The notes under the pieces: model-generated
The model's database searches: none
The model's input: the letters and a program-made list of their open reading frames with translations, nothing else
Told to the model about the DNA's origin: nothing
NCBI GenBank assembly: GCA_026315105.1
Contig: CM048745.1
Coordinates: forward strand, 759,205,006 to 759,269,005
Source: Locusta migratoria
Lineage: Eukaryota > Arthropoda > Insecta > Orthoptera > Acrididae
Direction: 5' to 3'
DNA: 64,000 nt
Position numbers and translations under genes: made by a program
Shown here: positions 30,532-42,240 of the stretch, piece by piece
Position numbering within the stretch: position 1 is the stretch's first letter
Layout of the letters: every line of letters starts with the position of its first letter

Positions 30532-31215
30532 TTTTTGGCCCACTTTAGGTTACGGTAGTAACACTAAAAGTGGGCCTTTGCGATCGTCATTTGACAGCTC
30601 GGAATTTAAATGAAATTAACGGCTTAACCATTCATCTGACACGAAAATTGAGTAACCACATTCGTAGAGGAGAAAATTCTCTACAAATTTGTTCCCTTAT
30701 TTTTTTCATATATCGTATCGTTTGAGAGATTACAAAAATAACGTTGTTTTGACACCCTCCATTGAATTAACGAAACCCAGCCGTTCGCAGATGTCACGTG
30801 ACATTCCTCGCCCAAACCCCCCCCCCTCCCGGCATACACCATTTGCGTTGCGTATTTGATGATTTTCTTATTGTAACTTACACATTATCATTTCAAAGCA
30901 ATTGTGCACTGGAGAATTAACACAAACGCGTCTTTCTTCGTACGATAAATGATAATCTAGTGTCTACAAATGTCATATTAGCATCAGTTAACAACTCGTC
31001 AATAGTATGAGATTAAATTGTTAGCTGTAGAGTACTGGGTAATGCGTTGGACTGTGATGTTCAAGGTTAGTGGTTCGGAACCCGCCGCTACCTCAATTTT
31101 TTCCCTAAAAGGGTTTCAGACTTATTAATTGATTTTTTTTATTATTTAGATTATTATTTGGGACCAAAATGTTTGCAAAAACATACAAAACTACAAATCT
31201 AATGTGGGCCGTAAA
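30532..31215. mobile_element. Half copy of foldback FB-3
   Basis: It begins tttttggcccactttaggtt and follows the left arm of 25764-26700 for about 680 bp, including the tRNA-like module (31024-31085). It stops after ctaatgtgggccgtaaacac and agagcaattttttttc near the palindrome centre. The second arm is absent. Confidence 0.75.
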
Positions 31216-31444
31216 CACGCCAGAGCAATTTTTTTTCGCCATCTTCGTTTTATACGTTGCTTCCCTACCATAAGAGGAGTGGCTAATATTTGAATGTTTG
31301 GGTTTGGATAACGCCAAAGGTTTGTGCTTTAGGGTCTTCTTTAGAAGCCAAGGAGTGAGGTAAACTTTATAAGACTTCTATCCGAACTCAGAAATGCAAG
31401 AAGAAGAATAGTCTCTCTGATGAAACTCGGAGGAGAAAACTCGC
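31216..31444. other. Unassigned spacer
   Basis: Nothing recognised before the hAT target duplication. Confidence 0.35.
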
Positions 31445-32081
31445 AGTCCAGAACAGGGATGGCGTTTATTGCTGAAACAACCGGTTTTCGGTTACACCGT
31501 TTCTTTTCATATCCAGGTTAACCGCACTGTAAAAATTGCTCAAGATAACTGGTCTTTTAAATAACCGGTTTTCGGTTTTTTATTGCTATTATTTCCAGTA
31601 GAGTTAGACCGAAACATATTTTGCGGCCGAAACAGAAACCGTAATGGAATTTTCGGATCTTCTAGTTTCGGCCGAAACCGAAACTTACGAAATTTGGTTG
31701 AAATTTAGGCAATTTTACGTCAAATCACTAGTCTTTCCATATTTTGCAAAATCGCCTCCCAATACTACGCCTTCTTGAGTGTGTGTAAGCCTAGCCAGGA
31801 GGCCATAGAAGACGATATACGAAGCATACAGACTTACTGGCCTTGTATTTCCATCCGGCGAATATTGAGCCAACCACTCTGTAAGTTGGACTTGTGACCC
31901 AGCGCATACGAATATCTCGTTATATACACAATATATGTATAATTTACAGTTAGTAAATGAACTTAATCAGTGCTGCAAAAGTATTTTGAAAAATAAAGTC
32001 ACAGATCCGACTAACAGTACGATTGTTGTCAGTGTAAATTTACGCAAATTGAACTAGGAAAACTGTGTACCACATGATCAA

Positions 32082-32290
32082 AGAATGTTCAAATGGGTGT
32101 GAGAGATCTAACTGCTTAGTTCATCAGTCCCTAAACTTAAAAACTACTTAATCTAACTTAAACTAACTTACGCTAAGGACAACATACACACCCATGACCG
32201 AGGGAGGAGGGAGGACTCGAACCTCCGACTGGAGCAGCCGCGCAGTCCGTAACATGGAGCCTCAGACTGCACGGCTACCTCGCGAGGCAG
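32082..32290 (-). mobile_element. SINE family C inside hAT
   Basis: A minus-strand copy with box B gactcgaacctccgac and a duplicated gagggag unit. A perfect 11-bp duplication, cacatgatcaa, lies at 32071-32081 and 32291-32301. Confidence 0.9.
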
Positions 32291-32459
32291 CACATGATCA
32301 ATGTTACCTAAACCCATATTGGTTACTAAAAAAGCCCCTCGCTTTGAAGTAATCATATTAATAAAACTTGTTAGCATAACAATATGATACATTAAAAGTT
32401 ATTATTCCAAGCTTACATAATAGGTATATGAAACGAATTCACCTTCTCTTCCAAGAAAC

Positions 32460-32620
32460 ATTTTGGTTACTTTTTCCTTAAATGACACAGCATCTTTGTA
32501 GTACCTCCACCCGTTTTCAGCTTTTTAAAGCATTGTCCCTCATTTCGTGAAGTACTTCCACACTCGGGATGGTGCCATTTAAGACACAAATGATGTCTGG
32601 CGACGACAGTAAGGAACTGC
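32460..32620 (-). pseudogene. hAT transposase BED zinc-finger remnant
   Basis: The minus strand reads VWKYFTK in one frame and CFKKLKTGGGTTKMLCHLRK in the next. This corresponds to S.VW.YF....A.C..C...GGTT..L..HL...H of BED fingers, the DNA-binding N-terminus of hAT transposases. A frameshift splits the finger and the first Cys pair is damaged. Confidence 0.65.
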
Positions 32621-33123
32621 CGCATGACCAGACGGAGGCAAGTCTCGGACACTGCCGGTGCACGCATGTCGTCTAATAGGCCACGCCACACGGCTATAGG
32701 TGCATCGATACCTCAATAGCTGCACCAGTTCTTAAGTTCTTAAGCCACGCGTTTCATACGCTTTTTTGACTGCCGAGATTGTTCTTAAATTATCGCTTTT
32801 CTGAGTTACAGCGATGACCTAATATTTCACAGCTGTGGAAATTTTAGGAATAGCCCTAAATATTATGATCTACTAGTTTTAATTTTTTTAAATTATTTAC
32901 AAAAAACACATTTTTGAACCACCAGTACAGGAAGTAGTCGTGCCGGTTTTTTACCCGGTTATTGGTAATAACTAAAAAAACAGGTTACAACCGACACCAA
33001 ATAAATACCATAAAACCGGTTATTCAAAACCAAAATACCGGTATCGGTTTTAACCGGTCGGTTTTTCCCATCCCTAGTCCAGAAGCGATCATCGGTTCTG
33101 TGCTCCGATGATTTTCAAAATAC

Positions 33124-33753
33124 AAATGATACAAAATGCTACTTTACGTGATATATGTTATACAATTGCTTTAAAATGCAGAAATAGGCCTATTTCGGCT
33201 CTGTGCCCATCGTTAGGCAATTTGCGGATAAAAATTAGATTAGGTTAAAATGAATAAAAAAAAGCTCCTTAAGATTTTGTTCTTTTTTTCTGTGATACAT
33301 TAGTCCATACTTACATCCATAGGACTTCATAGAGTTGTAATTTTATTTCAGTAAGAACATATAATGTCAGATTATGAATTTATTCTTGCTTGTTCTGACA
33401 TTTGTGATTGATAGATCCTCCATGTAACCTTAGAACATCGCTGGAGGATCTGTCACTCTGTCCGACGATCGTGAGGTTATGTAAATACGACCTGAAGAAT
33501 TTTTATAATGCGATTATAAGCAGTTATTGAAATAAAATAACAACTCCACCATGTAATATGGACGTAAGACTGGAAAAATATGACACGAAAAGCAATTCCA
33601 AAACTTTTAAGTACCTCTATTTTAATCATTTTAACCTGAAATCTTTATCTGCAGATAGCCTGACGATGGTCATAGACCCAAAATACGCCTATTGCTGTAT
33701 TTTAAAGCGATTATATAACATCTATCACATAAAGCAGAATTTTGGTGTCATTT
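33124..33753. mobile_element. MITE with about 125-bp inverted ends
   Basis: The left arm (caaatgatacaaaatgct from 33124, with taggcctatttcggctctgt) and the right arm (to gtcatttgg at 33753) are inverted copies of about 125 bp at 80-85% by eye. The interior has no coding frame. A SINE lies 17 bp beyond. Confidence 0.7.
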
Positions 33754-33769
33754 GGATTATCAATATGTC

Positions 33770-33970
33770 GCCGTGGCGGAATATCCGTGTGTACTGAGGC
33801 GTCCTGCTATGAAGCGCGTGGCCATTGCACGTCGGAGGTTCGAGTCCTCCCTCGGGCATTGGTGTTTGTATTGTTCTTAGGATAACTTAGTTTGAGTAGT
33901 TTCTCAGTTTACGGACCGATAACTCCTGCACTTATGTGCCATAACTTTACAAACATTTGAACATTTGAAC
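33770..33970 (+). mobile_element. SINE family C
   Basis: Head gccgtggcggaatatccgtg, box B ggaggttcgagtcctccctc, tail acatttgaacatttgaac. A perfect 11-bp duplication, atcaatatgtc, lies at 33759-33769 and 33971-33981. Confidence 0.95.
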
Positions 33971-34184
33971 ATCAATATGTCCTTAAAAGATATACACAAG
34001 GCTGCAGGCCCAAATGAATTGAAATAGTGATAAATTTAATTCGAAGTGTAAGTCAATCATTTAAAGGTTCACTGGCGATTAGATCACGCAGTTGATACGT
34101 AAATATGTTTTAAATTCACGAATAAAGTCAGGAGGTACAATCATTCACGCGTCGTTGGTTTTATTTGCAGATAGTTGCTAAAAA

Positions 34185-34319
34185 GAGACGTATATAGTAA
34201 GCAGATTTAAATGGATGTGGGTTACCGTTCATATGAGAAGATGAAAATGCTTGTTCAGGATAGAGTAGGGTGGAGAGCTGCATCAAACCAGTCTCCGGAC
34301 TGAAGACCATAAAAACGAC
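34185..34319 (+). mobile_element. RTE LINE, copy 3 (135-bp 3' stub)
   Basis: Only the last 135 bp of the RTE element are present, from agtaagcagatttaaatgg-like sequence through catcaaaccagtctccgg to gactgaagaccataaaaac. A perfect 14-bp duplication, atagttgctaaaaa, lies at 34171-34184 and 34320-34333. Confidence 0.95.
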
Positions 34320-34333
34320 ATAGTTGCTAAAAA

Positions 34334-36409
34334 AACACATATACAAAAATTTTGACATGTAACTGAGTAAACTAAAAAGATTCTCGTTTAGATATGTAGT
34401 TAATATACAGGTCCTGAAGAAAACTTTTCTAGTTTGTTTACGTGTGTTCAGTTTATCATTACATGAAACAAAAAATGAACAAAGAAATATATTGGAAGTG
34501 TAAATGTAATTGGCGTCGTATACGCACGTTTAATTTATCTGTTTTTGATAAAAGTCATGTTGTGGGAATCTCATTCCATTTTTTCATACTTCATGAGATA
34601 AATTAATCATCAAAGACTTGTCCGTATTCTCAACTGTGTTTGTAATCTCCATGTGGTCCGCTAAAATGTTCATAGACTGTTTGGATATTGGGCTACGCTA
34701 CAGGTCAGTCTCAATTTAGAGGCGATCTTTTTCGATCTGGAGCCACAAACCAAACAGTATTCCTAAGATTGGATGATCAGTATTTCGCATGTCCGCCAAG
34801 TCCGCATGGACAGAACTGAGCGCACTTCCTACGTCTGCCCTTCCGATATGACGCCCGTTACCTCTGGAACGAAACGAGTCATTCAATCACCAACCGACTT
34901 TCGGCTTATGAGGCCATCCTCAGGTAACAACTTAACGTTTCAAATGTATGTTCACAGATGTGTGACGTACAAAGGTTTATTACCACACAAGGTACAAATT
35001 TAGATATTCACAGGACAGGGTTATATTTTTATGAAATTTGTTACTTTTTATGGCCTTGAAGTAAATTTACTAATATACAAAAATCATTATATAAATACAC
35101 TAACACGAAGATGATGGTACAGACTTTTAATATTAACCATACAAGAAAGCCAATGAATCGTACATAATTCGATAGGTGGTTTGCAATATATGTTACGAAT
35201 ATAAAAACTTGTGTGTGCACGCAGCCGTTAAAAATGGTAAAATTTTTGGGACGATACTCCAAAGTCTCCATATGTTTTGCGACTATATTATACCCCTTTG
35301 TAGTTTGCATATTCGTACAGATAAAATTAGCTCAGTCAGTTGGGGCTTCGAGTTCTAATGTTAAGGTCCCGCCTTCCATTCCAGTGCCTCCTTTATTTTC
35401 AATTATTTGCAATGTTTAATTCTTAACCTTTAAATATAGTTTTTAAATATAACAAAACAATCAAGTATATTAACACAAATACAAACAATTGAAAAAGTTG
35501 GGGTTCTATTAAGAAAACCAATTTTCACACATGGTCAGCTATATGTTGCAGCAAGTGGAGTTCGATCTTTGATGGTTTGAAATTTAATATTTGTAAACAT
35601 AAAGAACAAGGACATTTGGCGAATGATGAAAGGATTTTTACGAAAAATTCTGTTTTCGCCGAAGTTTTGTAATTCTAAATAGTGTAATAAAGCAATTAAT
35701 TCCCGCATTTGTGTCTTTCATTCTCTCATGTTTCCTCTTTGCCCTTTCTTTCACCTGTTCTCATAGCAGTCACATAAAACCTATAAATTTGCATTGTTCA
35801 ATAAATTCCAATTACATTATTTTATTTACTTATTATTATTTTTCATTTCCATGATTTTGCAAACACAACTGGTCGAATTTCCACTACGGGCAATAGTAGT
35901 ATATATAGAAATCTGATGTTTATACATGAGGTTTCAGCCTCGAATATTATTTTTAAAAGCAGGGGAGAGGGAGAGGTAGCTGCGAGCTGTTATATTGTGA
36001 TGTAGTACTTTTTTTCTTTTTCGTTTACCAGCAAATAAGCACTGCAGGTCACCGAGGAGGACGCCAGACATGACAGCCAAAGTTATGTGTCAGAGGAAAC
36101 ATTGTACAAATATCACATGATTGCTACGTACTAACTCTCCTGTACGCTTTGATATTGAATGAAATAAGCACTGAATATTTTAGTGCGGTAAACCAGTTTA
36201 CGTTAATGTTTATATGCTTACGATAATATATTAGTTTTCCCCTATCAAAGTGTGTACACTGTGACTTTTTTTTAATTTTCCTAATGAATCTATATTCCAT
36301 TTTTCCGCTAATATGTGGCTGTTCACGTGCCGGAAACTCTGAAAATCGGCACCAAGTGCCCGAAATCGGTCTAGTAAAACATTATTAAGACTTGATGGGC
36401 GTATGGTTC
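34334..36409. other. No gene seen
   Basis: About 2 kb of AT-rich sequence. Open frames below 90 codons lack motifs. A phrase at 34898-34922 (ggcttatgaggccatcctca) resembles MITE ends elsewhere, but I could not find its partner. Confidence 0.4.
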
Positions 36410-36411
36410 AA

Positions 36412-36660
36412 TTAATTTACTATGGAAAACAACGCATATAATCTATATGCAGATGAGTAGACTCTGCAGGTTAAACAGCCATATCGCAGCTTTTATTTCA
36501 TTCACTACATCACAAAGAAAAAGTTTTTTTTAAAAGCTGTTTTTTATGTTGTAATGAATGAACTGAAAGAACCGATGATGGCTGTTTAATCTTTTAATCT
36601 GTCGAAATCGGTCATCTGAATAAAGACCTGTTTCGGCTGCTTCCCATAGTAAATTCGTCT
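36412..36660. mobile_element. Small palindromic MITE
   Basis: ttaatttactatggaaaaca and aggttaaacagccat at the left are inverted at the right (gatggctgtttaatctttt and cccatagtaaattcg). The arms are about 100 bp with a loop near 36530. Confidence 0.6.
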
Positions 36661-36684
36661 AGGTTGTTCAAACTTCCGCAACTG

Positions 36685-37445
36685 ACAAGGAAAGTACTTG
36701 GCTCGAGCAAATATATCTGTATGAACGTTTGGTTACAGTACCTCTACGTACACCTCAATGTGCTGGTGGCTGTCGTTTTTATGCAAAACTTTGCAATCAT
36801 ACTCTAGATAGCACTGTAGATGTAATTGTAGACGGCATACGTAATGCAGATATCTGAACTATAACTTACGTAATAATCGTCGTACATGTTCTCTAACGTA
36901 TTGTCATCAAAAGCCGTAATAATAGTTGCAACTTCAACCTTCTTCTCGGAAGACTGTTGGTATTCACTGTCACTGCTTCCATCGCCTCTTCCCGCACCTA
37001 CCGTAGCACTGCCGGTAGAAATGAGTTCTTCGTTATTATCATCCCTATTATCATCATTAGGTGTTAGTGTTACAACAGTATCTAACTTATGCTCATATTT
37101 CTGTACGATAACAGATACGAGAAAGCATGCGAATGATTCATTTCTACACTAATACCATCTTCACGAAGAATTGTTCTTCGTAACTTCATCTCAACCAATC
37201 GCAATACTTTAGCAGGACTGATTATCAATCGCCACTCCATCTGATGCTTCACCACACAAATGTCACAAAACGCATCTTCGGAGGCACACTGCACCGTCAG
37301 GTCAAAGTGCAATGTGGCAAGGCACACGCAGAGGCCTCTAACGGACGACTGCGGGAGTGTCACTAGTGCAATAAGGAATCTTTACATCATCTCTCGTACG
37401 ATTTTAATGTATATATGTTTGTTCGAGACCAAGTACTTTCCTTGT
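36685..37445 (-). mobile_element. FB-4 element, copy 1, with internal open frame
   Basis: About 760 bp with inverted ends acaaggaaagtacttggctc (left) and, reverse-complemented from the right, acaaggaaagtacttggtct. If the terminus is taken as CAAGG, the triplet tga flanks both sides. The minus strand carries the FB-4 frame (see 36845-37300). Related copies lie at 48095-49073 and 59692-60477. Confidence 0.75.
36845..37300 (-). CDS. FB-4 open frame of unknown function (one frameshift)
   Basis: I do not recognise this protein. On the minus strand, two open segments are joined by what looks like a one-base loss near 37150. The first reads CVVKHQMEWRLIISPAKVLR then EMKLRRTILREDG. The second reads QKYEHKLDTVVTLTPNDDNR, then an acidic Ser/Gly stretch, EYQQSSEKK, ATIITAFDD and ENMYDDYY. 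The middle is rich in Asp/Asn/Glu/Ser and probably disordered. Copies at 48629-48883 and 59930-60105 conserve the same frame. It could be an accessory protein or exapted exon of the transposon family. No catalytic motif is visible. Confidence 0.4.
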
Positions 37446-37457
37446 GAGTGTAACTAT

Positions 37458-37899
37458 CATTGTAGAGGAAGAATCCGCATCAGTTGCACACTTGTTTTAT
37501 TATCTTACATACGACAGGTTTCGGGCATACTAAATCCCATCATCAATTTCAGTAAAGTTATTCAGGGTATTAGACCGCATCCTCGACGTGTAAAACGAAC
37601 CGACGTTTCGGCTACTATTGCAAGTCGCCCTCTTCAAGGTATTCGTCGAATACGATTTAATTCCCCGAAGAACTTATATGAGAGTGACAAAGGCCGCGAA
37701 AGCCTACGCGTACATCCCATCATCAGGTTTACAAGCAAGTCAACAGCCGCAGGCCATCGCACATTGTCAGTGGGAGGTAACAAGCGGTTTTTTCGCGGAT
37801 GGTGACTTGGTTATACGCCTGATGATAGGATTTAACATGCCAGAATCGGCAGTATGAAACATAAAAAAACAAGTGTGCAACTGAAGCGGATTCTACAAT
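37458..37899. mobile_element. MITE with about 100-bp inverted ends
   Basis: Left end attgtagaggaagaatccgc then atcagttgcacacttgtttt. The right end repeats this inverted (acaagtgtgcaactgaagcg, gattctacaat). It lies 12 bp from FB-4 copy 1. The interior shows no domain. Confidence 0.75.
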
Positions 37900-39217
37900 G
37901 CTCGGCCAAACAAAAACATTTTCACTGCGATGGATTGCTACTATTTTAGAAACCAATTGAATAATAGTTGCTGCCATGAACAAAGTACTAAAATACAGGA
38001 AAATTGAAAGGACATGGTGATAACGTAAGTTACGAGAAAATAACCTCTATGGTTCTATAGCGAGGTGCGGAGGGTATTAGAGCTGACGTTCTTCCAGAAG
38101 AACAGGAACGGCAGTTTACTTTTTTATTATTGTCTGTAAGAATTCGTGTACAGTGTTATATTTCAATTCTTTGACTCGCCTGCTCCCGCTGCAGATGAAT
38201 TTTAAGCTTGTATTATCGATTGCAAAGTGGTTGGATACAGCTGCAAAGTAGAGATTCGCACAGAAGATACTGAAGTCTTCCTCGTAGTTGGGTTTACATT
38301 TCTTGAATTCTCTTCAATTTTCGATTCATTTATATGTATATATTTGATCTTATATATTGTTTTAATGATTCATCAGATCAAAATTATAAAACAATCATTT
38401 TGTCGTCATTCCAGAAAGAATGGTAGAATTGCAAAAGTAATGGCGGTATTGTGAAAACAATCGCTTATAACGATCTTGTGCAGTCATACGAAGGTAATTA
38501 ATAGCTTCTGAGAAACGAATTAAACCAAAAATAATTTCGCGGGTTAACTGCAGTGTTAGACAGTATGGGATAAATCCAGTAAATAACTGCGAATATGGGG
38601 TGGAAAAAGACAAAATGTCTCAAAAGAAATTCGGAGTAACCATTTTCGTCATGACGCTCTATTTTTGAATTTTCCGACTTTACATGATGACAGTGATGGG
38701 ATTTCGACCCGCAGTACTAATAAGATCGACTGCGCAGTAGTGTGCAATACAGCGCTGGATCTATCAGAGCGTGTTGCAATCAGTATTAAAAAAAAAAGTC
38801 CTTATTATTTCATTGACACATAATAACCCAACACCTTAAAATTAAATTGTATTTTATTATTCTACATTTAATTACAGGTACAATGTTTATTAATTTTTAA
38901 CCCACTAGCCATACAAATACTAGCGCCTACTGATGAAATTGCAAAACAACTGACTGCAGCGTTACAAGTGAGCGTTCCCAAGACTTTGAATTCACTGCAG
39001 TACATTTATGGTGTTCTTGAATGGTGCAAGAAAAACTAATACTACAAACATACCCTCTAACTTACGCCTAGGTCAGATTCAGAGGTTGCAAAGTCTGTTC
39101 CCAGATCCAGAGGAGGGCGGATTACAGGCAATGACGGCGACCTGCCCGTCCTCCGTCGGAGTGACTAGACTTGGCTGTCGCAATCGGTTGGAGTCTTCTT
39201 CGGGTTTGGTCTTTGTC
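37900..39217. other. No gene seen
   Basis: Short open frames only. I see no repeat edges or RNA genes. Confidence 0.4.
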
Positions 39218-40600
39218 TGCCTCTACATCTACATCTCCATCTACACACTACTCCGCAATTCAGGGTAAGGTGCATGGCGGAGTGTACACTGTACCACTTC
39301 TAGGCATTTCCTTTCCTATTCCACTCCCAAATGGAACAAGGAAAAAAAGAATGCCTATATGCCTCCGTACGAGCCCTAATTTCTCTTGTCTTTGTGATCT
39401 TTACGTGACGTTTAAGTGGGCGGCAGTAAGATCGTACTACACTCAGCTTCAAATTCCGGCCCTCTAAATTTACTTAACAGAAATTCACGGAAAGAACGTC
39501 GTCTTTCTACCAGCGATCCCCAATTGCGTTGCCGGAGCATTTCCGTGACACTCGCGCATTGGTCGAAACTACCGGCAACAAACCTAGCTGCTCGCCTCTG
39601 AACCGCCTCTACATCTTCCTTTAAACTGATCTGCTGCGGGTTCCAAACACTTGAGCAAAACTCAGGACGTGGTCGTACAAGCGTTTTATACGCGGTCTCC
39701 TTTACAGGTGAAGTACATCTTCACAAAATTCTCCCAATCAACTGAAGTCGGCTGTCCGCCTTACTCACAACTGTCCTTACATGTTCGTTCCATTTCATAT
39801 CGCTCTGCGATGTTACGCCTAGATTCTTGAACGGCGCGACAGCATCAAGAAGCTCACTACTAATGCTGTATTCGAATATTGTAGGATTGTTTTTTTCTAC
39901 TCATGTGCATCACCTTACATTTTTATACATTGAGAGCTAGCTGCCAATCTTCGCACCAACTAGAAATTTTGTCTAAGTCATCCTATATGCTATTACAGTC
40001 AGTTACAGACGACACCCTCCCATACACCACAACATCATCAGCAAAAAGCCGCAAATTACTACTTACTCTGTTCATAAGATCATTTGTATAGTTAGAAAAA
40101 ATAGCGGTCCTGTCACACTCCCCTGGGGCACGCCTGACGATATACTTGTCTTTGATGAACACTCGCCGTCGAGAACAACTTACTGCGTTCTATTACTTAG
40201 GAAGTCTTCCAGCCAGTCACAAATCTACGAACCTATTCCATAAGCTCGTATCTTCGTAAGCAGTCTGCAGTGAGGCACTGCGTCGAACGCCTTTTTGAAG
40301 TCGAGAAAAACACAATCCGCCTGTTGCCCTTCGTCCATGACATGTGAGAAAAGGGCAAGCTGAGTTTCACATGATCGATGTTTCCTAAACCCGTGCCGAT
40401 TCATGGAAAGAAGCTTTTCCGTTGCAAGGAAATTTACTATATTCGAACTGAGAATATGCTCTAAAATTCCACATGAAACTGATGTCAACGATATTGGCCT
40501 ATAATTGTGTGAGTCAGTTCCCTTTCCTTTCTGATAAACGGGAGTCACCTGCGCTTTTTTCCAGTCACTAGGAACTTCGCGCTGAATTAAAATTTGTCGG
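39218..40600 (-). mobile_element. CR1/Jockey-like LINE, copy c
   Basis: A minus-strand LINE with the hexamer tail ctacatctacatctcc at 39222-39238 as its 3' end. It extends further 5' than copies a and b, reaching the RT fingers at 40225-40550. It meets the I-like LINE head to head near 40600. Confidence 0.85.
40225..40560 (-). pseudogene. CR1/Jockey-like reverse transcriptase, fingers (copy c)
   Basis: Reads TPVYQKGKGTDSHNYRPISL, HGFRKHRSCETQL and ADCVFLDFKKAFDAVPH. These are RT motifs 1 to 3, including the first catalytic Asp in LDFKKAFD. It stops at YGIGS. The downstream FADD region is at 40040-40130 in other frames (VSPGGV-like and FADD-like sequence, with changes). Confidence 0.85.
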
Positions 40601-41759
40601 TTGGAAAGGTCATGATTGGTTGAAGAAGTCGTGATCGATGTGATTTGTCATTTGGTGAGGGATGGTTGTTGACTCAGTCAGTTGGTCTTGTGTAATCCAG
40701 TCTGACGTTGTTCGAAATATCGTCCGTTTTGAGAATGTCGAAGGTGTGCTCAGATCATAGAAGATCGAAGGTAGCATCGCTTGGCAGTTGCTGCCGTAAA
40801 TCCCTCGCGACATCGTCGAAGATGGAGCACTCGGAAACAATGTGTTCCGGGCTTCTAACCTCGGCTGTACACTCACACTCGGGTGTCGCCTGAACCCTAA
40901 ACCGACCTGGCTGAGCCTTTTGCCCTCTATCAGGCTGTTTTGTATACCTGCCGCCACCGCCAACCTTTCTATGCCATCTGTTCGAACTCCCTTATTGCCC
41001 TGCAGAGTCTTAAGGACCCTTTCTCGACCCATCCTCTCGTGTATCGGATCCAACGCTCCCTCTAGTTGTTAGCAGATGACAACTGTCACCTTTCTTTCCT
41101 GTGGGTCCCTGGCCACGTGGGTGTGCCCAGGAATGAGACCGCCGACATAGCAGCCAAGGCAGCAGCTCTTTCGCCTCGCATGGCTACCTCTTGCGTCCCA
41201 TCGGGCGATAGTCTACGGTCTCTTCGCCGGAGTATCGTGTCGTCTTGGCACAGTGCTTGGTTCTCACTGTACGACAATAAATTGAGAACTGTAAAACCGA
41301 TCCCGACCGCTTGGAGGACCTCCTCACGCCCCTCTCGGCGAGAGGAGGTCATCCTGGCCCGGTTGCGGATCGGTCACTGCCGTTTCAGCCACCGTCATTT
41401 GCTAACCGCCGACCCTGCACCGCTGTGCTCCTGCGGTGAATTGCTGACGGTGCGACATGTTTTACTGTCTTGTATTAATTTTAATCACCTCCGTGTAGCC
41501 CTTCACTTTCCGTCTACTCTGGAGGAAATTTTAGCTGATGACACACGAGCAGCTGCTCGAGTTTTGCGTTTTTTCAACTTGGCCAATTTATCAAAGGATA
41601 TTTAACCCTTTTAATTGTTTTTTATCTTTCGTTTTTAGCCTTCTCTTGATATTCTAACTGGCAGTTGCCAATTTTTTTGAGATTAGCGAATCTCTGTTCT
41701 TGTCTGGGTGCTAATGACCTTAGCAGTTGTGCGCCCTAAAACCACAAAAAAAAAAAAGA
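40601..41759 (+). mobile_element. I-like LINE, 5'-truncated
   Basis: It contains the RNase H region above and a 3' untranslated part. The untranslated part has the phrase gggtgctaatgaccttagca and then an A-rich tail (41744-41758). A related 3' phrase (gggcgctgatgacctcgc in minus orientation) occurs at 59625-59677. Confidence 0.75.
40760..41605 (+). pseudogene. LINE RNase H domain and C-terminus (I/R1-like element)
   Basis: The plus strand, frame-shifted before 41066, then open for 180 codons, reads CHLSFLWVPGHVGVPRNETA with DIAAKAA (the RNase H WVPGH.G..GNE.AD motif) and RRSIVSSWHSAWFSLYDNKL. It then reads RREEVILARLRIGHCRFSHR and CSCGELLTVRHVLLSC, a Cys/His motif. This C-terminal RNase H plus CCHC-like layout is typical of I-group LINEs. 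Upstream pieces (SIVEDGA, LIALQSLKDPFSTHPLVYRI) are in other frames, so the RNase H is broken. Confidence 0.8.
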
Positions 41760-41924
41760 AAGGAAAAACTAAACCGACGTTAGTATGACGGATAGGGCCC
41801 ATGTCCCGTCAGAAAGTGTTGCAATCCTCTAGAAGGCTTGAAGAATCTCAAAGAGAGTCTATCTTGAATATCCAGCAGGAACTGATGTGACCTGCAATCA
41901 GTATTTCTATTACAAAGATAAGGA

Positions 41925-42240
41925 ATATTCATAGAATATATGACATCAAATGCGATTGGGCAATGCTGAAAATGTGTACCCAGCCGGGATTCGAACCCGG
42001 GTCTCTTGCTTTCTAGGCAGTTGCGCTGACCCCTACACCACTGGGGACACAGTGATCACCGCACCTGCAAGGACTACCTAAGCACGCCTTCCGTCAGATA
42101 CAAGTTCCCAGCTTCTCCCTGCCCACAGTACTCAAACTCGTAGTTATGAACTAATTCCCGGGTCCGAATCCCGACTGGGTACACATTTTCAGCTTTGCCC
42201 AATCGCAGTTGATGTCATATATTGTATGAATATTAAATAA
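41925..42240. mobile_element. Foldback element FB-1, second copy (centre deleted)
   Basis: The left arm (attcatagaatatatgacat, a tRNA-like module at 41980-42053, on to ttatgaactaattc) is as in the first copy. The right arm keeps only its end (gtccgaatcccgactgggta ... gcagttgatgtcatatattg). The loop and the right arm's box A are lost. Confidence 0.75.

Larger units (their letters stand above)
31453..33075 (-). mobile_element. hAT-type DNA transposon, internally decayed
   Basis: A perfect 8-bp duplication, agtccaga, lies at 31445-31452 and 33076-33083. The ends read acagggatgg at the left and agggatggg in reverse complement at the right, followed by repeated aaccggtt words. The 8-bp target and CAGGGATG-like ends fit hAT. 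The transposase is on the minus strand; only the N-terminal zinc finger is readable. A SINE (32082-32290) is inserted. Confidence 0.85.

Noticed and set aside
40610..41053. 147-codon minus-strand open frame
   Set aside because: It is the reverse shadow of the LINE RNase H region, which is supported by motifs on the plus strand.
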